In this document: piece after piece, positions 32,433 through 45,495 of the stretch | How the letters are laid out: the number at the start of each line of letters is the position of its first letter | How positions within the stretch are numbered: position 1 is the stretch's first letter | NCBI RefSeq assembly: GCF_032854445.1 | Contig: NC_088303.1 | Span: forward strand, 23,413,265-23,477,264 | DNA: 64,000 nt | Direction of reading: 5' to 3' | Source: Liolophura sinensis | Taxonomy: Eukaryota > Mollusca > Polyplacophora > Chitonida > Chitonidae | Notes under the pieces: generated by a model | The model's database searches: none | Seen by the model: the letters and a program-made list of their open reading frames with translations, nothing else | What the model was told of the DNA's origin: nothing | Program-made: the position numbers and the translations under genes

Positions 32433-32936
32433 ATTTCTTACGACCCAAACTGTCTGTATTATGAAGACATGGCTTGTTCAAAATACACGACAGTTTAGCC
32501 GCACCAAAAAGTAACCAAAACCAGCAGATTTTTTTTTCAACAATTTATTAGGTTTAACAACAAAGGATAGCAATATTTATACAAATACTAAAGTACTTAC
32601 ATGTACAACGCTGTTAAGTTCAAACGGACGCATATACTCCACAATGATGAAAACCACATAGGCATAAATGCATAAATAAGAGGGAAAATCCACAATATAA
32701 CTGAGTGTATGACGAAATATACACAAAATTCCACAGACAGGGTCCGTGTCCTAATACGCAATGTGTACACAAGAGCACAAATTAAATATACAAGTTCAAA
32801 CTGAAACAAGTGCTCGCTGGAGATATGATATAACAAAGCCAGAGGCTATAAAGACACCAAAACTCAGTTTAAAAGGCATACTAACGTAACACACAGCGAA
32901 AGCATCCAAAACTCTCAATAATTCTCCTTTCTCCCC

Positions 32937-33192
32937 CTTTGACCTGCTTCATTCACGGACTACGAATTTGAACTTTTGCCTGGAATATTCATTGTCTGCC
33001 CGGCATCATTGAAAACTGATGACCGCTTCTCTCTTGTGTGTTACCGGCTTTATTTCCTATTTGTATAATTTCTTACATACCTTTGTCTTTGGGAGTTAGT
33101 GTTAAACGTTGTTTTGGAGATGGATCTTGCGATTATCCACTTGGAACGCCCTTTATGGACTACGAATGGTATAGGAATGTCGGACTTGACGC
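32937..33192 (+). mobile_element. RT element 3' end (copy c)
   Basis: No RT motifs; only the 3' terminal region. Very similar to 28732-29005 but in opposite orientation. It includes the conserved block TGGAACGCCCTTTATGGACT and ends CGCTTATAT, as copies b and f do. Confidence 0.8.
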
Positions 33193-33379
33193 TTATATTT
33201 ATATAGACTGGTGGAATTTTCTAGAATAAGAAAATTCTTGAACACTTGTTGTAAACAAACAGGCCCCGGACTGAGTGTATTCTGGAACATTCTAAGGCAG
33301 AGGTAGACCTACTACGTAGGTTTACGATTACATTGTATGTTGCTTTTGTGTGTGTGTGTTTTGTTATCTAGGCCTCTCT

Positions 33380-33505
33380 GGAATACATTCATATATAATT
33401 GGTGGTTATTGTGTGACACAGCTATCACCGTCTTTGCCGTGTGAATGTACAATTGATGGTTATTGTGTGACATAGCTATCACCGTCCTTGCTGTGTGAAT
33501 ATATA
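33380..33505 (+). repeat. 58-bp tandem duplication, two copies
   Basis: GGTTATTGTGTGACA(C/T)AGC and TATCACCGTC(T/C)TTGC repeat at about 58-bp spacing. Confidence 0.75.
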
Positions 33506-36235
33506 ATAGTTCAGCGATTAATACAATTGAGGGAGACCAATGCATGGATTAGATCCCGCACTGAACGTTTCATTTCCGTCCCTGCAGACGTCATTTACAA
33601 ACAACAGAAGCCTCGGTAATGGCGTTCTGATGGATGTTGGCATTGAGGTGTCAGTATCGACCGTATTTGGCTAATTACATGTAATAGATGTTATATAGCA
33701 GTCCATGAGGCTCCCAGATAGCTGAGACGCCTTTTGCTCTTTGCGAAGGAAAGAATAATTGTCACGAGAGTGTCCCGCACTTAGCGAAGAGCCGCAGAAT
33801 AATTAAACGCGCATGCGACTTGATAATTATCACAAATTTCTGTCCAGTGATATTAGGTGTCAATTTGTAAAATACGGTTGCTATTTCGGATGATGCCATC
33901 TATAATGAGGTATTCTAAAGGTAGAAAGCATCTGTGATAATAAGGCATGACCAAAAATGAAACGGTCGATAAGAAATATCACAGTATGTGACTCCAAGGA
34001 TATCCAGAAATCTATACATCAGAGGCCCAATGACACGAACAATTCATAGTTTCAAACTATCCAGGCGGTTTTAACGGGATTGCCATTCTTAACATTCCGT
34101 CCTACGATTAGTTCATTTCGGCCTGTGATTAGTTCGTAGGTAGTCTTTACAACGTTCAGGACTGAAATAATAGCGACCTCAGCAGGAATTATAGCAAATT
34201 ATAATTTGTCTTTAGGTTTGTTGCAATGTCATACACACTGGTAGAAGTTATTTTGACAACTAAATGTGGCCGTTCTGGTTTCATTTTATCAATCACAACC
34301 ATTTCATGAAACCTTTGAGGCTTCCTAAAGCACATGAAAAATAAAAAGTAACTGAATAATACGCTTATTGTGGAATATCTGGAGATGCCAGAAGTGTTTC
34401 CGCAATACAGAAATTGTATTGTTGTAGAAACATGAAGGTAACGGCGTGGAAATGTCATTGTTGTATAAACAGGATAGGGATGGTGTACATGTATATGGTA
34501 TCACTAGGTGGATCTGGACGAACTAATTAAAGCAGTCTTTCTGGACTGGTTATCCACTTTTATGACATGAATAATTAGCACTGAAGCGGAACATTTACCT
34601 GAGATACACAGGATCTGCAGTCTGTACTGATTACGACTACGCTTTTGTCCCAAATTCCAGGAAACACGGCATGTAACAAAACTTAAACCAAAGTGAAAAT
34701 ATCTTCTCGGCAAAATAATTAAAGACCAATTCCATCCGGTTTTTGAGCGGGTGTGCGTTTCGAGATATCAATCAACAAAAATTACATTCACGCAAGTCAG
34801 AAATAGTAGACTCAACCAAATCAAGTTTCTATTGATCACATATTTACCTACGTAACGATCAAATCAGGCCTTCAAGTATACGACAAGTCAACATGACACG
34901 AGGGCCGAAAATAGAAGAAGAAAACATAAACATGATGTCAAAATCACACGAAAGACGCTTTCTTTCCTTAATTTTTTTCATTTTTTCCCCATTTTTTCTT
35001 TCAGGAGAAAATGCATTCGAAAATATATTTAATTGGTGGGTGTTTGGGACTACAATTTAGTATATATCGTCTCAATAATGTTCTAATTAAGGATGTGATG
35101 CATGTATAATAAATTTACTTCAAAGTAAATTTGTTGTTTAAGTGCAAACACATGCCTTTAATCTGAATTATGATAATATTTATGATTATATTAAAAATAT
35201 AACTATGATTAAAATCCAGGTTGAACACATTTCTTAGCTGAAAAGATCAAATTGTAGTGCAAATATATTTATTAAACATATACTACATCATTATTAATGA
35301 CTTCATTAAACAATAATTTACTAGGAGCTCGTTTCCAAATACCCACCATGCAAACATTATTTTTAAGTGTCTTTTTCTCTTTAAAAAAATTGAAAAAAAT
35401 ATAGGAGACCATACATACTACTAACTTTTCGATATTTTTCACATGAACTTTATGAAATTTTTATGTTTTCTCACACCTTGAAACATGAATCCATACTGGC
35501 CACGTAAATTGTAGATAGTTACAATAAGAATTACTCACTGCTAAAGGCGTCTGTTAAACAGAATATTGCGCCATATATTAACGAAGTTGTAATAGATCAT
35601 AGGATGTTTCTGTGAAAAAGATCCCTCGTGCTTCAAGCCGTTGATCTCCCACCAATCGATGAAGTTGTTTTGATCAAGCCCATAAGTTAACTCTCACTCA
35701 AGCGTGAGAGATGATAAGCACAAAGCGCAACATGTGTTCTAACATTCTCTTTTATTGTGTGCAAAAGATTACATGCAGAAAAACAATTAGTTTATCCCCT
35801 AAGACTCTATTGTTATCTCAAAAACGATAACAGAAATTTTCGTTTTCAATTACGTCCATTACAGTCAACGTTTTTCCATAAAGAATGCCTCGTGTGATAG
35901 ACGGCCAAACCATACTGAAAGCAAATCGTTGTTGATGGAAAGCCTTGTACTTTAGTGATTTGCAAACCTTAACTCATTTTCCACATCGTTCAAGTTGATG
36001 CCCTATGCGATGGAAAAACATAATTTGATCTGTTAGGGGTATTTTAAAGTTTGTAAAAATACATAGATATATTTGTTCGCCATAAATCATAAATCTGTTT
36101 AAAAGGGTCCTTCCTAGGCAAAATACTGTAAACAGTCACGGCTTCAGGCGAAAAGTATAACATGAAGGCAAAAAAAACCTACAAAAACCAGGATTCCACC
36201 CCATGATTCCCGTCCTTTGAAAACGTGACTAAATG
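33506..36235. other. Unassigned AT-rich sequence
   Basis: No gene recognised. Strong A/T richness at about 34970-35480. Confidence 0.45.
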
Positions 36236-36375
36236 TGTGTGCGTTTGTGTGTGTGCGTGTGTGTCTCCATTTTCTCAGTCTTAGAGCTAGAGGATAACAC
36301 TCCATCTCCCGTAGATAACACTACACCTCCCGTAGATAACACTACACCTCCCTTAGATAACACTCCACATCCCCT
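36236..36375 (+). repeat. TG microsatellite and 24-bp short array
   Basis: (TG)n-like run at 36236-36265, then four units of TAACACTACACCTCCCGTAGA type at 36295-36375. Confidence 0.8.
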
Positions 36376-36529
36376 TGATAAGGAAATACCCGGTTATCCC
36401 TAATCTGTGTTCTGCTGTGACTGTATAATACAAGAATGTCACTAAATGCGCTCCTGGGCCCTGTACGGTATACGAAGACTTTTGCCTGTGTTTTGTTGTG
36501 TGTAATACAAAGCTGTCACTGGAGATGCT

Positions 36530-37065
36530 TTTATAGTCCTGCTGGTACATCTTATTTGGACCGATATCTGCACAACGGTGACCAAGCCCCCTTGCCACAC
36601 TACATTTATGACGTAAGAGATATCTCATTATCCTTATTTGGATAGTAATGCACTAAAGGATCCTGCATATATCCCTCTGTAGATTAATTAGATCCTATCA
36701 GATTTCAGTCCCTGTCACATGTTTTAATTAAAACCTAGTGTATCAAGGATCTCCCATCAAACGCCTTCACAGTTCTATAATGAGTATAATCATCTCGTTG
36801 GCAAATATGGATAGAGGTGTCCAAGTCCTCTGACAATGTGTTTCGCAGTTGTCACAGATGTATCTAATTGCGCTTATTATGGTGGTTTATGAACAAATAA
36901 AGTCAAATTCAATTTTCAACTATTCATATGTTGTGGCTGACATACTCATTTTGGAAGTGTTGTCTTGGGTTCTTTGATGGTTTGTGTTGAACGTTGTTAT
37001 GGGAATTAGCCTTGCCATTATTGACCTGGAACGTCCATCTTGGTTGACAGCTGGTATACGAATGT
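36530..37065 (+). mobile_element. Penelope-type RT element relic (copy d)
   Basis: AGTSYLD(R)YL opens the recognisable part. A terminal coding remnant (AGTTCTATAATGAGTATAAT, TTGGCAAATATGGATAGAG) and the 3' block follow, readable as LERPSWLTAGIRM without frameshift. Middle parts are deleted or scrambled relative to copies a and b. Confidence 0.65.
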
Positions 37066-38140
37066 CCATTTTGTTGTGTCGATTTACAGTTTTCCTGTGG
37101 AGATGTGATTACCTGAATGGGCCTTAACAAACCAAGTGGGAAACAAAATGCGTTGTGTAATATATAGCAACTGCACAATAATGAGAGAGCTGTATTTGGC
37201 AATGAGACCTAGAGAGTCATGAGTTCACATGATACACTTTGTCAAGGTGAGTTAATTGTTAGGCAACATAAGCTTTATTAAAGTTTCATAAAGCCGACGG
37301 TATGGTAGACAAAACGAAGATCTCTATGTTTGCCGGTTTAATTGGACCTGTATCTATGGCAAGCGTGTTGTAGATAGATATCCAGCTAACTATGCAAGAT
37401 TGGTCGTTTTTCAGTCAAAATTGGGACAGGCCATTACATGTTCATCTACAGCCTAAGCTATTCCAGGCACATTGCACTCTTCGAATATCTTTGACATCTT
37501 TTTCAGTTGATAAGTGGACTGATTAGTATTAAGCTTATTACAATTATGTATTTTTTGTTTTTTTCTTATCGGGTGTATTTTTGTTATCTCGGTGAAATCC
37601 TGTAAGCAATTTTCACACGATACTGGGCAAATTAAAGTAAATTTTTAAAAATAAAATAACTCATGGTTTTAGCAATATGAAACAATTAAACGAATCATAA
37701 TTTTAAAAAGTAAAAGTTAAATCAAAAGCTTGTAAACATTTAAATCAGTAAAAGATTTCCCAGTTGCCATGTAATATTTGGCTTATTGAAGTAGTGCCAG
37801 ATTGATGTTTGAAAAAACAGATCCTATGGAGCAATTATTTTGAGGCCGTCAGAAATACGCGCGGATAGCCTTTGGGGAAATATATTATATAAGAGAGACA
37901 GGGTCTATGCTTTTTAAACAAATTGATCGGAATTCGAATTTCTGACTGAAGCCTTTTTGAACACACTTAATATTTTAACGTATAATTTGGTTAAAAAGTC
38001 ATATGATGTCTTCTATTCATAGCCAGACAAAAGGCATGGCAAGCTAACGATTAATGCATTGTCGTTACATTAATTTGGTGGTTGAAGTACCATAGGTTGA
38101 GCAGATACACTGACTGACAGATAAACCCGGGCTTCTGAAA
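37066..38140. other. Unassigned sequence
   Basis: Nothing recognised. Confidence 0.45.
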
Positions 38141-38149
38141 TGACACTTG

Positions 38150-38575
38150 ACTCGAACGTAAAATTGTCCACGTACGGAATGTGTAGGTCTGAAGGCACAA
38201 AGCTGTGCTATCCATATGGGTTGGTCTACGAGGCACAAAACTCTCCATATGCGGATATGTGTAGGTACAAAAGATACAAAATTGTCTACTTGCAGGTATG
38301 TGTAGGTCTGAAGGTGTTGGTCGAAAGTTACAAAACTTTCCACCTGCGAATATGTGTTGGGTTGAAGATATAAAACTATTCTCCTGCAGGGCATCAAAAC
38401 TGCCCACCTGTGATCATATGTGTTGGTCTGGTGGTACAAAACTGTCCACTTGCTGACAGGTGTAGAACTAAAGGTACAAAACTGTCCACCTGCTGATAGG
38501 TGTAGAACTAAAGGTACAAAACTGTCCACCTGCTGATAGGTGTAGAACTGAAGGTACAAAACTTTATCTATCGCA
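38150..38575 (+). repeat. Minisatellite, 40-bp unit
   Basis: Three clean copies at about 38425-38570 (GTACAAAACTGTCCACCTGC, TGATAGGTGTAGAACT; 40-bp period at 38461 and 38501) and several older ones to the left. Confidence 0.85.
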
Positions 38576-38635
38576 AATCTGTCTTAAGGAGTCTTACAGG
38601 TTCCACAACATGTTGTATGCAATCCTACATATCGC

Positions 38636-38918
38636 TATCACGTATTTACCTATATCCCAGCTATAGGCTGTGAAAATACCTACCAGTCGCTACTTCAGCA
38701 TAAAGTTCCTTGCTGACCGTTCGGTGTATAAGTTATACAGTCCAATCTATACAACCAATCTGCTGTCTTAAGACCTACATATATCACGTATTTACCTATA
38801 TCCCAGCTATAGGCTGTGAAAATACCTACCAGTCGCTACTTCAGCATAAAGTTCGGTGTATAAGTTATACAGTCCAATCTATACAACCAATCTGCTGTCT
38901 TAAGGCCTACATATGTTT
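38636..38918 (+). repeat. Tandem duplication of about 140 bp
   Basis: ATCACGTATTTACCTATATC through GGCTGTGAAAATACCTACC and CAATCTGCTGTCTTAAG occurs twice, at about 38637 and 38780. The first copy has a short insertion (CCTTGCTGACCG). Confidence 0.88.
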
Positions 38919-38924
38919 ATCCCT

Positions 38925-39200
38925 AATTCCATGTGTTAAGATTTACTTATCCCCATTAGTTGGGTAAAGTAATGAACTGATTATAGCCCCATTTCGCTGT
39001 ATAAATGCCCACAATCCCCCCCCCCCTCCCCCCCCCAGTTGACTGTGTTAAATCCTACTTATCCCCCCATTTCGCTGTATAAAAGCCCACAAACCCCCAA
39101 TTGACTGTTAAGTCCTACTTATCCCCCATTCGCTGTGTAAAGTAGTGAAGCAATTATATCCACATTTCGCTGTATAAAAAGCATACCAACCCCCATTCGC
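38925..39200 (+). repeat. Degenerate array with CCCCATTTCGCTGTATAAA motif
   Basis: The motif recurs at least five times with irregular spacing, plus a C-tract near 39017-39035. Confidence 0.7.
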
Positions 39201-40034
39201 TGTGATAAGGCTTATGTAGTATTGGTTTTAAAAATGCGGTGATGGTGATTGCAATTTATAACATGTCACTGGTGTAGAAATCATTCTTAATTGTGTGTGG
39301 TCATCACATTAAATATACAAAAACATTATAGCAATGTATTGCAATGTTTTTACAGACCTCGGGGATGCTTACATAGTGCAATAGCAGAAGCATGTACTCA
39401 TATCCCTAAATCGCTGTGTAACTTCCTACATATCGTACCATTTGCTGTATAAAGTCGTGCTATGCATGTAATTATATCCCCGATTTCATGTGCAAAGTTC
39501 TACCTATCAATTCATTTACTAAGCAACGTCATACAGTTTGCTGTGTAAAAAGCAAACAGTTTCTGTTTATACCTGGCGTTTAGATTGATATTAAAGATAA
39601 AACAATTTTTAGGCCACATTACTTTTACACGTCGTCGTAAAATGAAATTCACACGTTTGATCTAGTTATTTTATCTTCAAGCGCACTTTATACTTTTTGC
39701 CAAATGGTAATCACGGTTAGGTTGGATTGAATGCAGTCCTTTTTTCCAATTCTGTGTTGTTTGTTTTAACAATTATCAGGTTATGGTAAACCCGGTAATC
39801 ACAACAGAACACGTATGCTTCAGCGGCAATACCTACTTGGCAAATAGAGATTTGCTTGTATTGATTAGTATTATAGATGACACTGAAATGCTTCTTGGAC
39901 TCACTTTGTAAATACATTAAATCAAGAGTTATGGTGAAAAGCCCACGCTTTACTTTATTAACTTGACATCCTGTTCCCAGCCATAATGCATGTTATACTT
40001 GCTGGGAATTGGGAAAATGGACGTTGCTAGCCAA
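39201..40034. other. Unassigned sequence
   Basis: Nothing recognised. Confidence 0.45.
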
Positions 40035-40125
40035 TTATTTATTTAATAATTTGATTGTTGTTTAACGTCAAACTTAAGACTCTTTTACTTTATTAGCAAG
40101 TTTTGTTGGTGGAGGAAACTCCAGT
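40035..40125 (-). mobile_element. SINE-tail-like fragment, diverged
   Basis: TTTGATTGTTGTTTAACGTC, then GGTGGAGGAAACTCC, similar in style to the tails elsewhere but weak. Confidence 0.4.
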
Positions 40126-40136
40126 GGCTAAGGCAC

Positions 40137-40403
40137 GTGAAGACAAGTGGTTTTATTACACTTCACAAAGGCAAGCCTGTTGGCCGAGTATTCAAAAGTG
40201 CTGCGTACCCACACTACATAGCAGTGTTGGAGCTCAGGTGTCTAAAAACCGTCTTAAACCAGGTTAAATGGGTTGGCGAAAAGCACTTTGACGACTCGGC
40301 CAGCAATGGCGACCTTCCCAGTGGTATCTGTAGGATACATATCAAGTTTCCAAATGAGACAAGCGCGACGCTCTTTTCTGCCAAAGCATGTGTGTTGTTT
40401 TAA
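40137..40403 (+). other. Unidentified 88-codon open frame
   Basis: Opens MKTSGFITLHKGKPVGRVF. No known domain, signal peptide or membrane segment. It may be chance or a scrap of an element, and is listed only because the composition looks protein-like. Confidence 0.2.
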
Positions 40404-41274
40404 GCATTATTCCAAGGTTCCCTTGCCATCTGTTAAATCCGTCTCTAAACATACTCTTTAATTTTTCCGGTAACCACATGCTGAACTGTCAAATCCCCAT
40501 AAAAACAAGGCTCTCTGGATTTCCTGTCCTGAATGGAAAACATTACTCAGCCTCACCTGGCAAATACTACTGATAGTTATACCTAGGTTAAACCTCTTAC
40601 CCCGATCACATTTCACTGCACGCATACAAGGCTTTCCATATGTACATATCAAACATCCACAGTTCCACAGTCATGTCCTCACATGCAGCCTCCACGTGGG
40701 GTCGATTTTGCTTCCGCTAGCCAACGGGTCATCCATACATTACAAGCGAATAAAGCCGGAAAATTGCATGTCATAAAAACATTGTTCTTGGCATATCGTT
40801 ACATTCCAGAAAATCAGTAATCTGCCGCTAGAATTGTAGTAGGCATCTTCAGTTCCTGCATGTTCATTATCTCCACAATAAGGGGAAAGTTTGAAAAGTA
40901 GTCGGTCTTTTGCCAGTAGAGAAGGCTATTGTAGATGACAGGGTTTTCGTGTCTGTTGCGCTGTAGTGTATCGGCAGTAGTGATGGTATTTCGAGTGTGT
41001 TTTTTTACACATAGTCATCAGAAGCCACTTCTGAGGAACAAGACCCTTTAGTCTCAACGAAGAATCATTTCCAGTGCATTGAAGACTCTGGTCCAAGCTG
41101 GACTGACCATTTGTTCTCGTGAATACTTCGTTGCCAGTTTTCCCAAAATATTCATTGCAAGGTTCAGAATAAACAATAAGCAATACAAATGAAACAATAA
41201 CTGTTAGACAAATTAGCTGGGGGGGGGGGGGGATTATTTTCAGATAACCCAGCTGAGAGGCGATGAATGTTACT

Positions 41275-41650
41275 CTCTAGCTTGGGCGCAAAGACTTTGA
41301 GACAATCTAGCTGAGGAGCAATGACAATGAGACAATCTAGATGAGGGGCAATGACTATAAGACAATCTAGCTGAGGGGCAATGACTATAAGACAATCTAG
41401 CTGAGGGACAATGACTATAAGACAATCTAGCTGAGGGACAATGACTATTAGACAATCTAGCTGAGGGGCAGTAACTATTAGACAATCTAGATGAGGGGCA
41501 GTGACTGTTAAACAATCTAGCTGGGAGGAGATGGATGTTAGACAAAGTATCTGAGAGGCAATGACTTAGACAATCTAGCTGAGAGACGATTACTGTTAGA
41601 CAAACCATTTGAGAGGCGATGACTGTTACACAAACTAAGTGGCAAGTGGC
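41275..41650 (+). repeat. Minisatellite, 30-bp unit, about 12 copies
   Basis: GACAATCTAGCTGAGGGGCA followed by ATGACTATAA, exactly 30 bp in the middle copies. A 14-G run lies just before (41219-41232). Confidence 0.92.
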
Positions 41651-43009
41651 ATGGCAGACAAATTTAAGCGAAGCTTAGCTGTTGTGGTTTGGCCCAGGAT
41701 CCATCCTTGAGGACTTTCTCGCTTAGTACAGTCTTAGTCCAGATGCACGTGCTACATAGCCGTAGGCACATAAGAAGGTAGCAATAAATTGTCTTTCTCA
41801 TAGTAAATGAGCCCCAGGTATAGCCTCATATAGGCCCACAGTTAACAATTATCTTCAACAGTCAACAGTTCTCTAATAGTTATTATGTATCATGATCTTC
41901 TCGCGCTGAATAGATTTCAACCTTTTGCTTCCCATAGTTAATAAAATCCAAATGAGTAAAACTCCACCCTTATTGACATTACTCAGCGTCCAGCCCTTTA
42001 CTCCCTAGCCCGTTGAATCTTTCAATCAACAAATCAAGATGAAAAAAATGAAGACATTTCTTAACAATAAATGTGACTTAATGTGATTTATTCACTAGTT
42101 TGTGGATAAAATGAGAATGAACACAACGAATGACATTGATATTATACATAAAAGTCTCTTTGTATACTGTGATTTCTGCTGAATAGTTTAACATATCAGA
42201 TCCCAGTCAGACCTCAGAGAAACCACAAACACTACATAGTACTTCTATATCTGCTGAACCATCTTCAGCAAATCGGTGTGTTCGTGTCAGCAAAATTTGA
42301 GCGATCGACTAATTACTCTGTGCTAATTTCAGTTAAGTTACATGTATAACAGACATAGGCCTACTTCTACAAGTTCAAGTACCCGGAGTTTACGTTTGTT
42401 ACTAATTTTACTAATGTTCACACGCCTATCATGTTTCTTTTATTTTGCTAGATGTTTGTCTTTATTACAAAACGTCAGACGGATTTAATAGAGTCGTAGC
42501 TTTAAACATATATGAAATATTACTGAGATAAATACTAGCACAGTGAGGAATACCGAGTGAGCCGTTCTTAATCCTCCATGTACAGAGGATTTATAAGAGC
42601 TTATTATATCAGGTTTCCTCACATTTGTTAAGCCTTTTGTGTCTCTTATATCAGGTTTTATACCGTTTGGATAGAGTTGAATTACATTTCTGCACAATCC
42701 TTGTTTTCAGGAAAATTATCATATCAATGTTAAACTAAATTCGCTTACAATGCAGGTAATCCCCAGTCGTTGCAAACAACCAATCCTGCGGAGAATTTCA
42801 ATTTGCGGTTTTTATTTTTAGTCCTTTAAAATACCCTCTTTTGGGCTATGTAAATATGGACGTCATAGTAGTCCAACTGAAATCGCTTTCCGTGATCCCA
42901 AAAGCATAGAAATATCAGTTTTCTTCGTTGTTTCGATATCTTCGTTGTTTCGATATCTGTATCACACACTGATCGAGCTTCGTCAATCAATCACCGTCCA
43001 CCACGTGTA
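41651..43009. other. Unassigned sequence
   Basis: Nothing recognised. Confidence 0.45.
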
Positions 43010-43660
43010 TTGTAAGTTACGCCCGGCCCTGCAATGTAGGCGAATCTATTTTAACATGCATCGTCAGTTAAACATGGTCAGGCACCTTCACAGTAAGTTA
43101 GGCGAGTCCCCGCGCGTGTAGCCTACAGTAAGTTAATCACAACCAGGCACGTGTTCCGTAAGTTTAGTACGGCCACACAAATGTACCGTAAGCTAAGCAC
43201 AGCAAGGTAAGAGTACACCTTAAGATATTCACACTAAAAATAAGTGTTTCGTTTTTAAACACATTTTTGTTACAGTTTGGAAAAGCGCCAGTGCTTCCTG
43301 AGCTAGGCGCGGCCCGGTATGCCTATTGTGAGTTACACACTGTAACGCAGTGTAAGATACGCACGGCCTGGCATATGCACCTCAGGCTAGGCACAACTGG
43401 GCAAGTGCACCTTAACATGGGCAAGGACAGGTAAGTGTATGGTCAGATAGGCACGGCCTAGTACGGCACAGCGCATTGCGCACGACCCGTTAATGTGCAC
43501 TGTAATCCAGAAGCATGCACCGTAAGTGAGGTATGGCCTAGCAAGCGCACCGTAACTTAGTCACAACCAGGCCAGTACAGCGCAAGTTACACACAACCAA
43601 CAACAAGTTCTCCGTACGTTAGGCACAACCAGGTAAGTGCACTGTAAGTTAGGCTCAACT
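43010..43660 (+). repeat. Old degenerate array, unit about 30 bp
   Basis: GTAAGTTAGGCACAACCAGG-type motifs with 'AAGTGCAC' or 'ATGTGCAC' recur roughly every 30 bp. Copies are poorly conserved. Confidence 0.65.
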
Positions 43661-44472
43661 TTGGTGGAATTTGGAGAAAAAATTATTATTCTTTAGACAA
43701 ATAGCAGTACAATAGGCTAAACCTTATAAATACTTTCTTTGAGACCTGCATGGTAATAATTATTATACACATGCATTTTGTCACCATTTATATGAACGTA
43801 ATTAATTATTACTTTGACTAATAATTAAAACGCACCATTTATAAGCGTGCCGAAAAGAGCAAAGTGCTGAAAAATTCTTTTTTCTAATTGAATATCATAA
43901 CATTATGTCTGTACATGTATGTAAACAGAGAACAGTCGCACTTCAATTTTTCTAACTATGTCTGTTATTCCAATGCATATATACCGTAACCAAACCAAAC
44001 GCTCCACTCGCCGTCTGTAGTTATTGATTGTCCACCATTGTGTGAAAAGGTTTCCTTATTGAAGGCATTCCCTCTGAGATTTGTAAATTTTGCAATGACT
44101 GCATATAACATTCATGTAAAAAAGTACTCGGAAACATTCAAGACCCTATTGCAGTCTCTCACATCCCATGGTCGGGGGCCGAGTGTATAGATAGTGTTCA
44201 ACGCCGCAAAGTATTTCCGATTCAAACATTGACAGCTGAAGCGTCATCAAAATACATTTTTTCAGTTTCAGTATGATCTGACACGCAGAATCTGTCATTC
44301 GTTTTCTAATAAACAATATCTTTTTATTCTTTGAGAAGAACACTTGCCCATACTTTCTTACTTTAAAAGGTTTATCATGTATTTGGATCCTTTGTTTGGA
44401 CATTGTATTGACACTAACGCCTGGAGGTTGTAAATCCATGTGATATGTTTTTGTATATCTCAAGTTTTTTCT
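43661..44472. other. 3' flank of GPCR-B
   Basis: Probable 3' UTR near the gene (AATAAA on the minus strand at 44328-44323). The rest is unassigned. Confidence 0.45.
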
Positions 44473-45257
44473 TTACGATACAATACTTCCGTCTATGGTT
44501 ACAATTTGTCTCGGACCAACGCGACTGGAACGTTTACAAGGTATCAAAAGACCGGAGAAGCTTTCGTTAAACAAAATATAGGCTATAACGTTTAACCATC
44601 CGTTTGAAATGGACATGAGGTCGAAAAAGTCTTTGATAATAAGATAGGAGGAGAATGGTCCTGAACCCCAGTACACATGTAGTTCCCAGACATGAACCGG
44701 AAGCTGACATACGGCGAACACTAAGACCACCATCAACAACATCTTCACCACTTTCTTCCTCCGTTTTTGTGCCATATGAGGCGCTTGGACTTTCGAGGCA
44801 CTGCGGTGCATTGCCACCCAAATTTTCGCATAGAGTACGAGAATTACACATAAAGGAATTGAATACATAACCAAGAAGTCCAGAAGGAAGAAATATTTGT
44901 TCATCGCCATGTTGCTTTTCGGAACTGCGCACCGGTAGAAGCTTTGCCATGTAGAGTCTGTAAAGCGCTGTTCCACAGTGACGTCAAACACAATGGCGGC
45001 CCTGATACCGTACAGCCCCGCACAAAACCAGACAAAAGCCACGTTACGAATACACTGGCGAAAAGTCAGCTTTTTCTCGAGTGGATGAACCACAGCTCGA
45101 TGGCGATCACAGGCTATAGCGACGACACAGAAAATGTTCGATGATTGCGCCATGTAGTCAATGAACTCTATCGCCTTGCATAACGAGGTAGTCAAGTCTC
45201 CTGCAGAAAAATGACTAAGGATTTCAAGGGGCACGGTAATAACTGCCAGAGATATAT
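44473..45257 (-). CDS. GPCR-B exon 2 (TM2 to C-terminus)
   Basis: Second and last coding exon, residues 71-331. It begins after a good acceptor (pyrimidine tract then ACAG at 45258-45261), supplying AT to complete Asp71 (D2.50). Visible landmarks are Cys97 (3.25) and Cys180 in ECL2 for the usual disulphide, DRH at 121-123 followed by VVHPL, W147 (4.50), P205 (5.50), Y213 (5.58), CQLP at 254-257, and NVIAY at 293-297 leading into a short helix 8 (FNESF). A Cys at 311 could be palmitoylated. The 331-aa length is normal for the family. AATAAA lies near 44328, about 145 nt past the stop. Departures from family consensus are His for Tyr in DRY, Val for Pro in NPxxY, and Gln in place of the TM6 toggle Trp. 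It resembles peptide receptors, but the ligand cannot be named. The frame is open throughout, so it is likely functional. Confidence 0.9.
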
Positions 45258-45302
45258 CTGTAAAGAGAAAAAAGTTAAAGTATATATTTAGTATTGTGTA
45301 CG

Positions 45303-45495
45303 CAGTACTCAAGAATATTACATTTAATGACGCTTATATTTCACTTATACCTGTGGTGAGAGGAAACCTGCCCGAGCTCGGCGAAAACCCACAACCGAGT
45401 GGCGGACAAACCTTTTCGCGTATGACCAGAGAGGAAGCCAGTAGGAGCTGGTCTTGAACTCACTGGTGAGAAGGTCCTGAGTCATTTCGCTGTTA
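45303..45495 (-). mobile_element. SINE, minus orientation, in GPCR-B intron
   Basis: ACTCAAGAATATTACATTTA, TATGACCAGAGAGGAAGCCA, antisense box B (GGTCTTGAACTCA). It lies only about 45 bp upstream of the exon 2 acceptor. Confidence 0.75.

Noticed and set aside
44567-45144. Open frames overlapping GPCR-B exon 2
   Set aside because: They are shadow frames of a well-supported coding exon.
45258-45312. Upstream extension of GPCR-B exon 2 to a Met at 45312
   Set aside because: The extension crosses a good splice acceptor, and the join to exon 1 restores the conserved TM2; the extension is intron.
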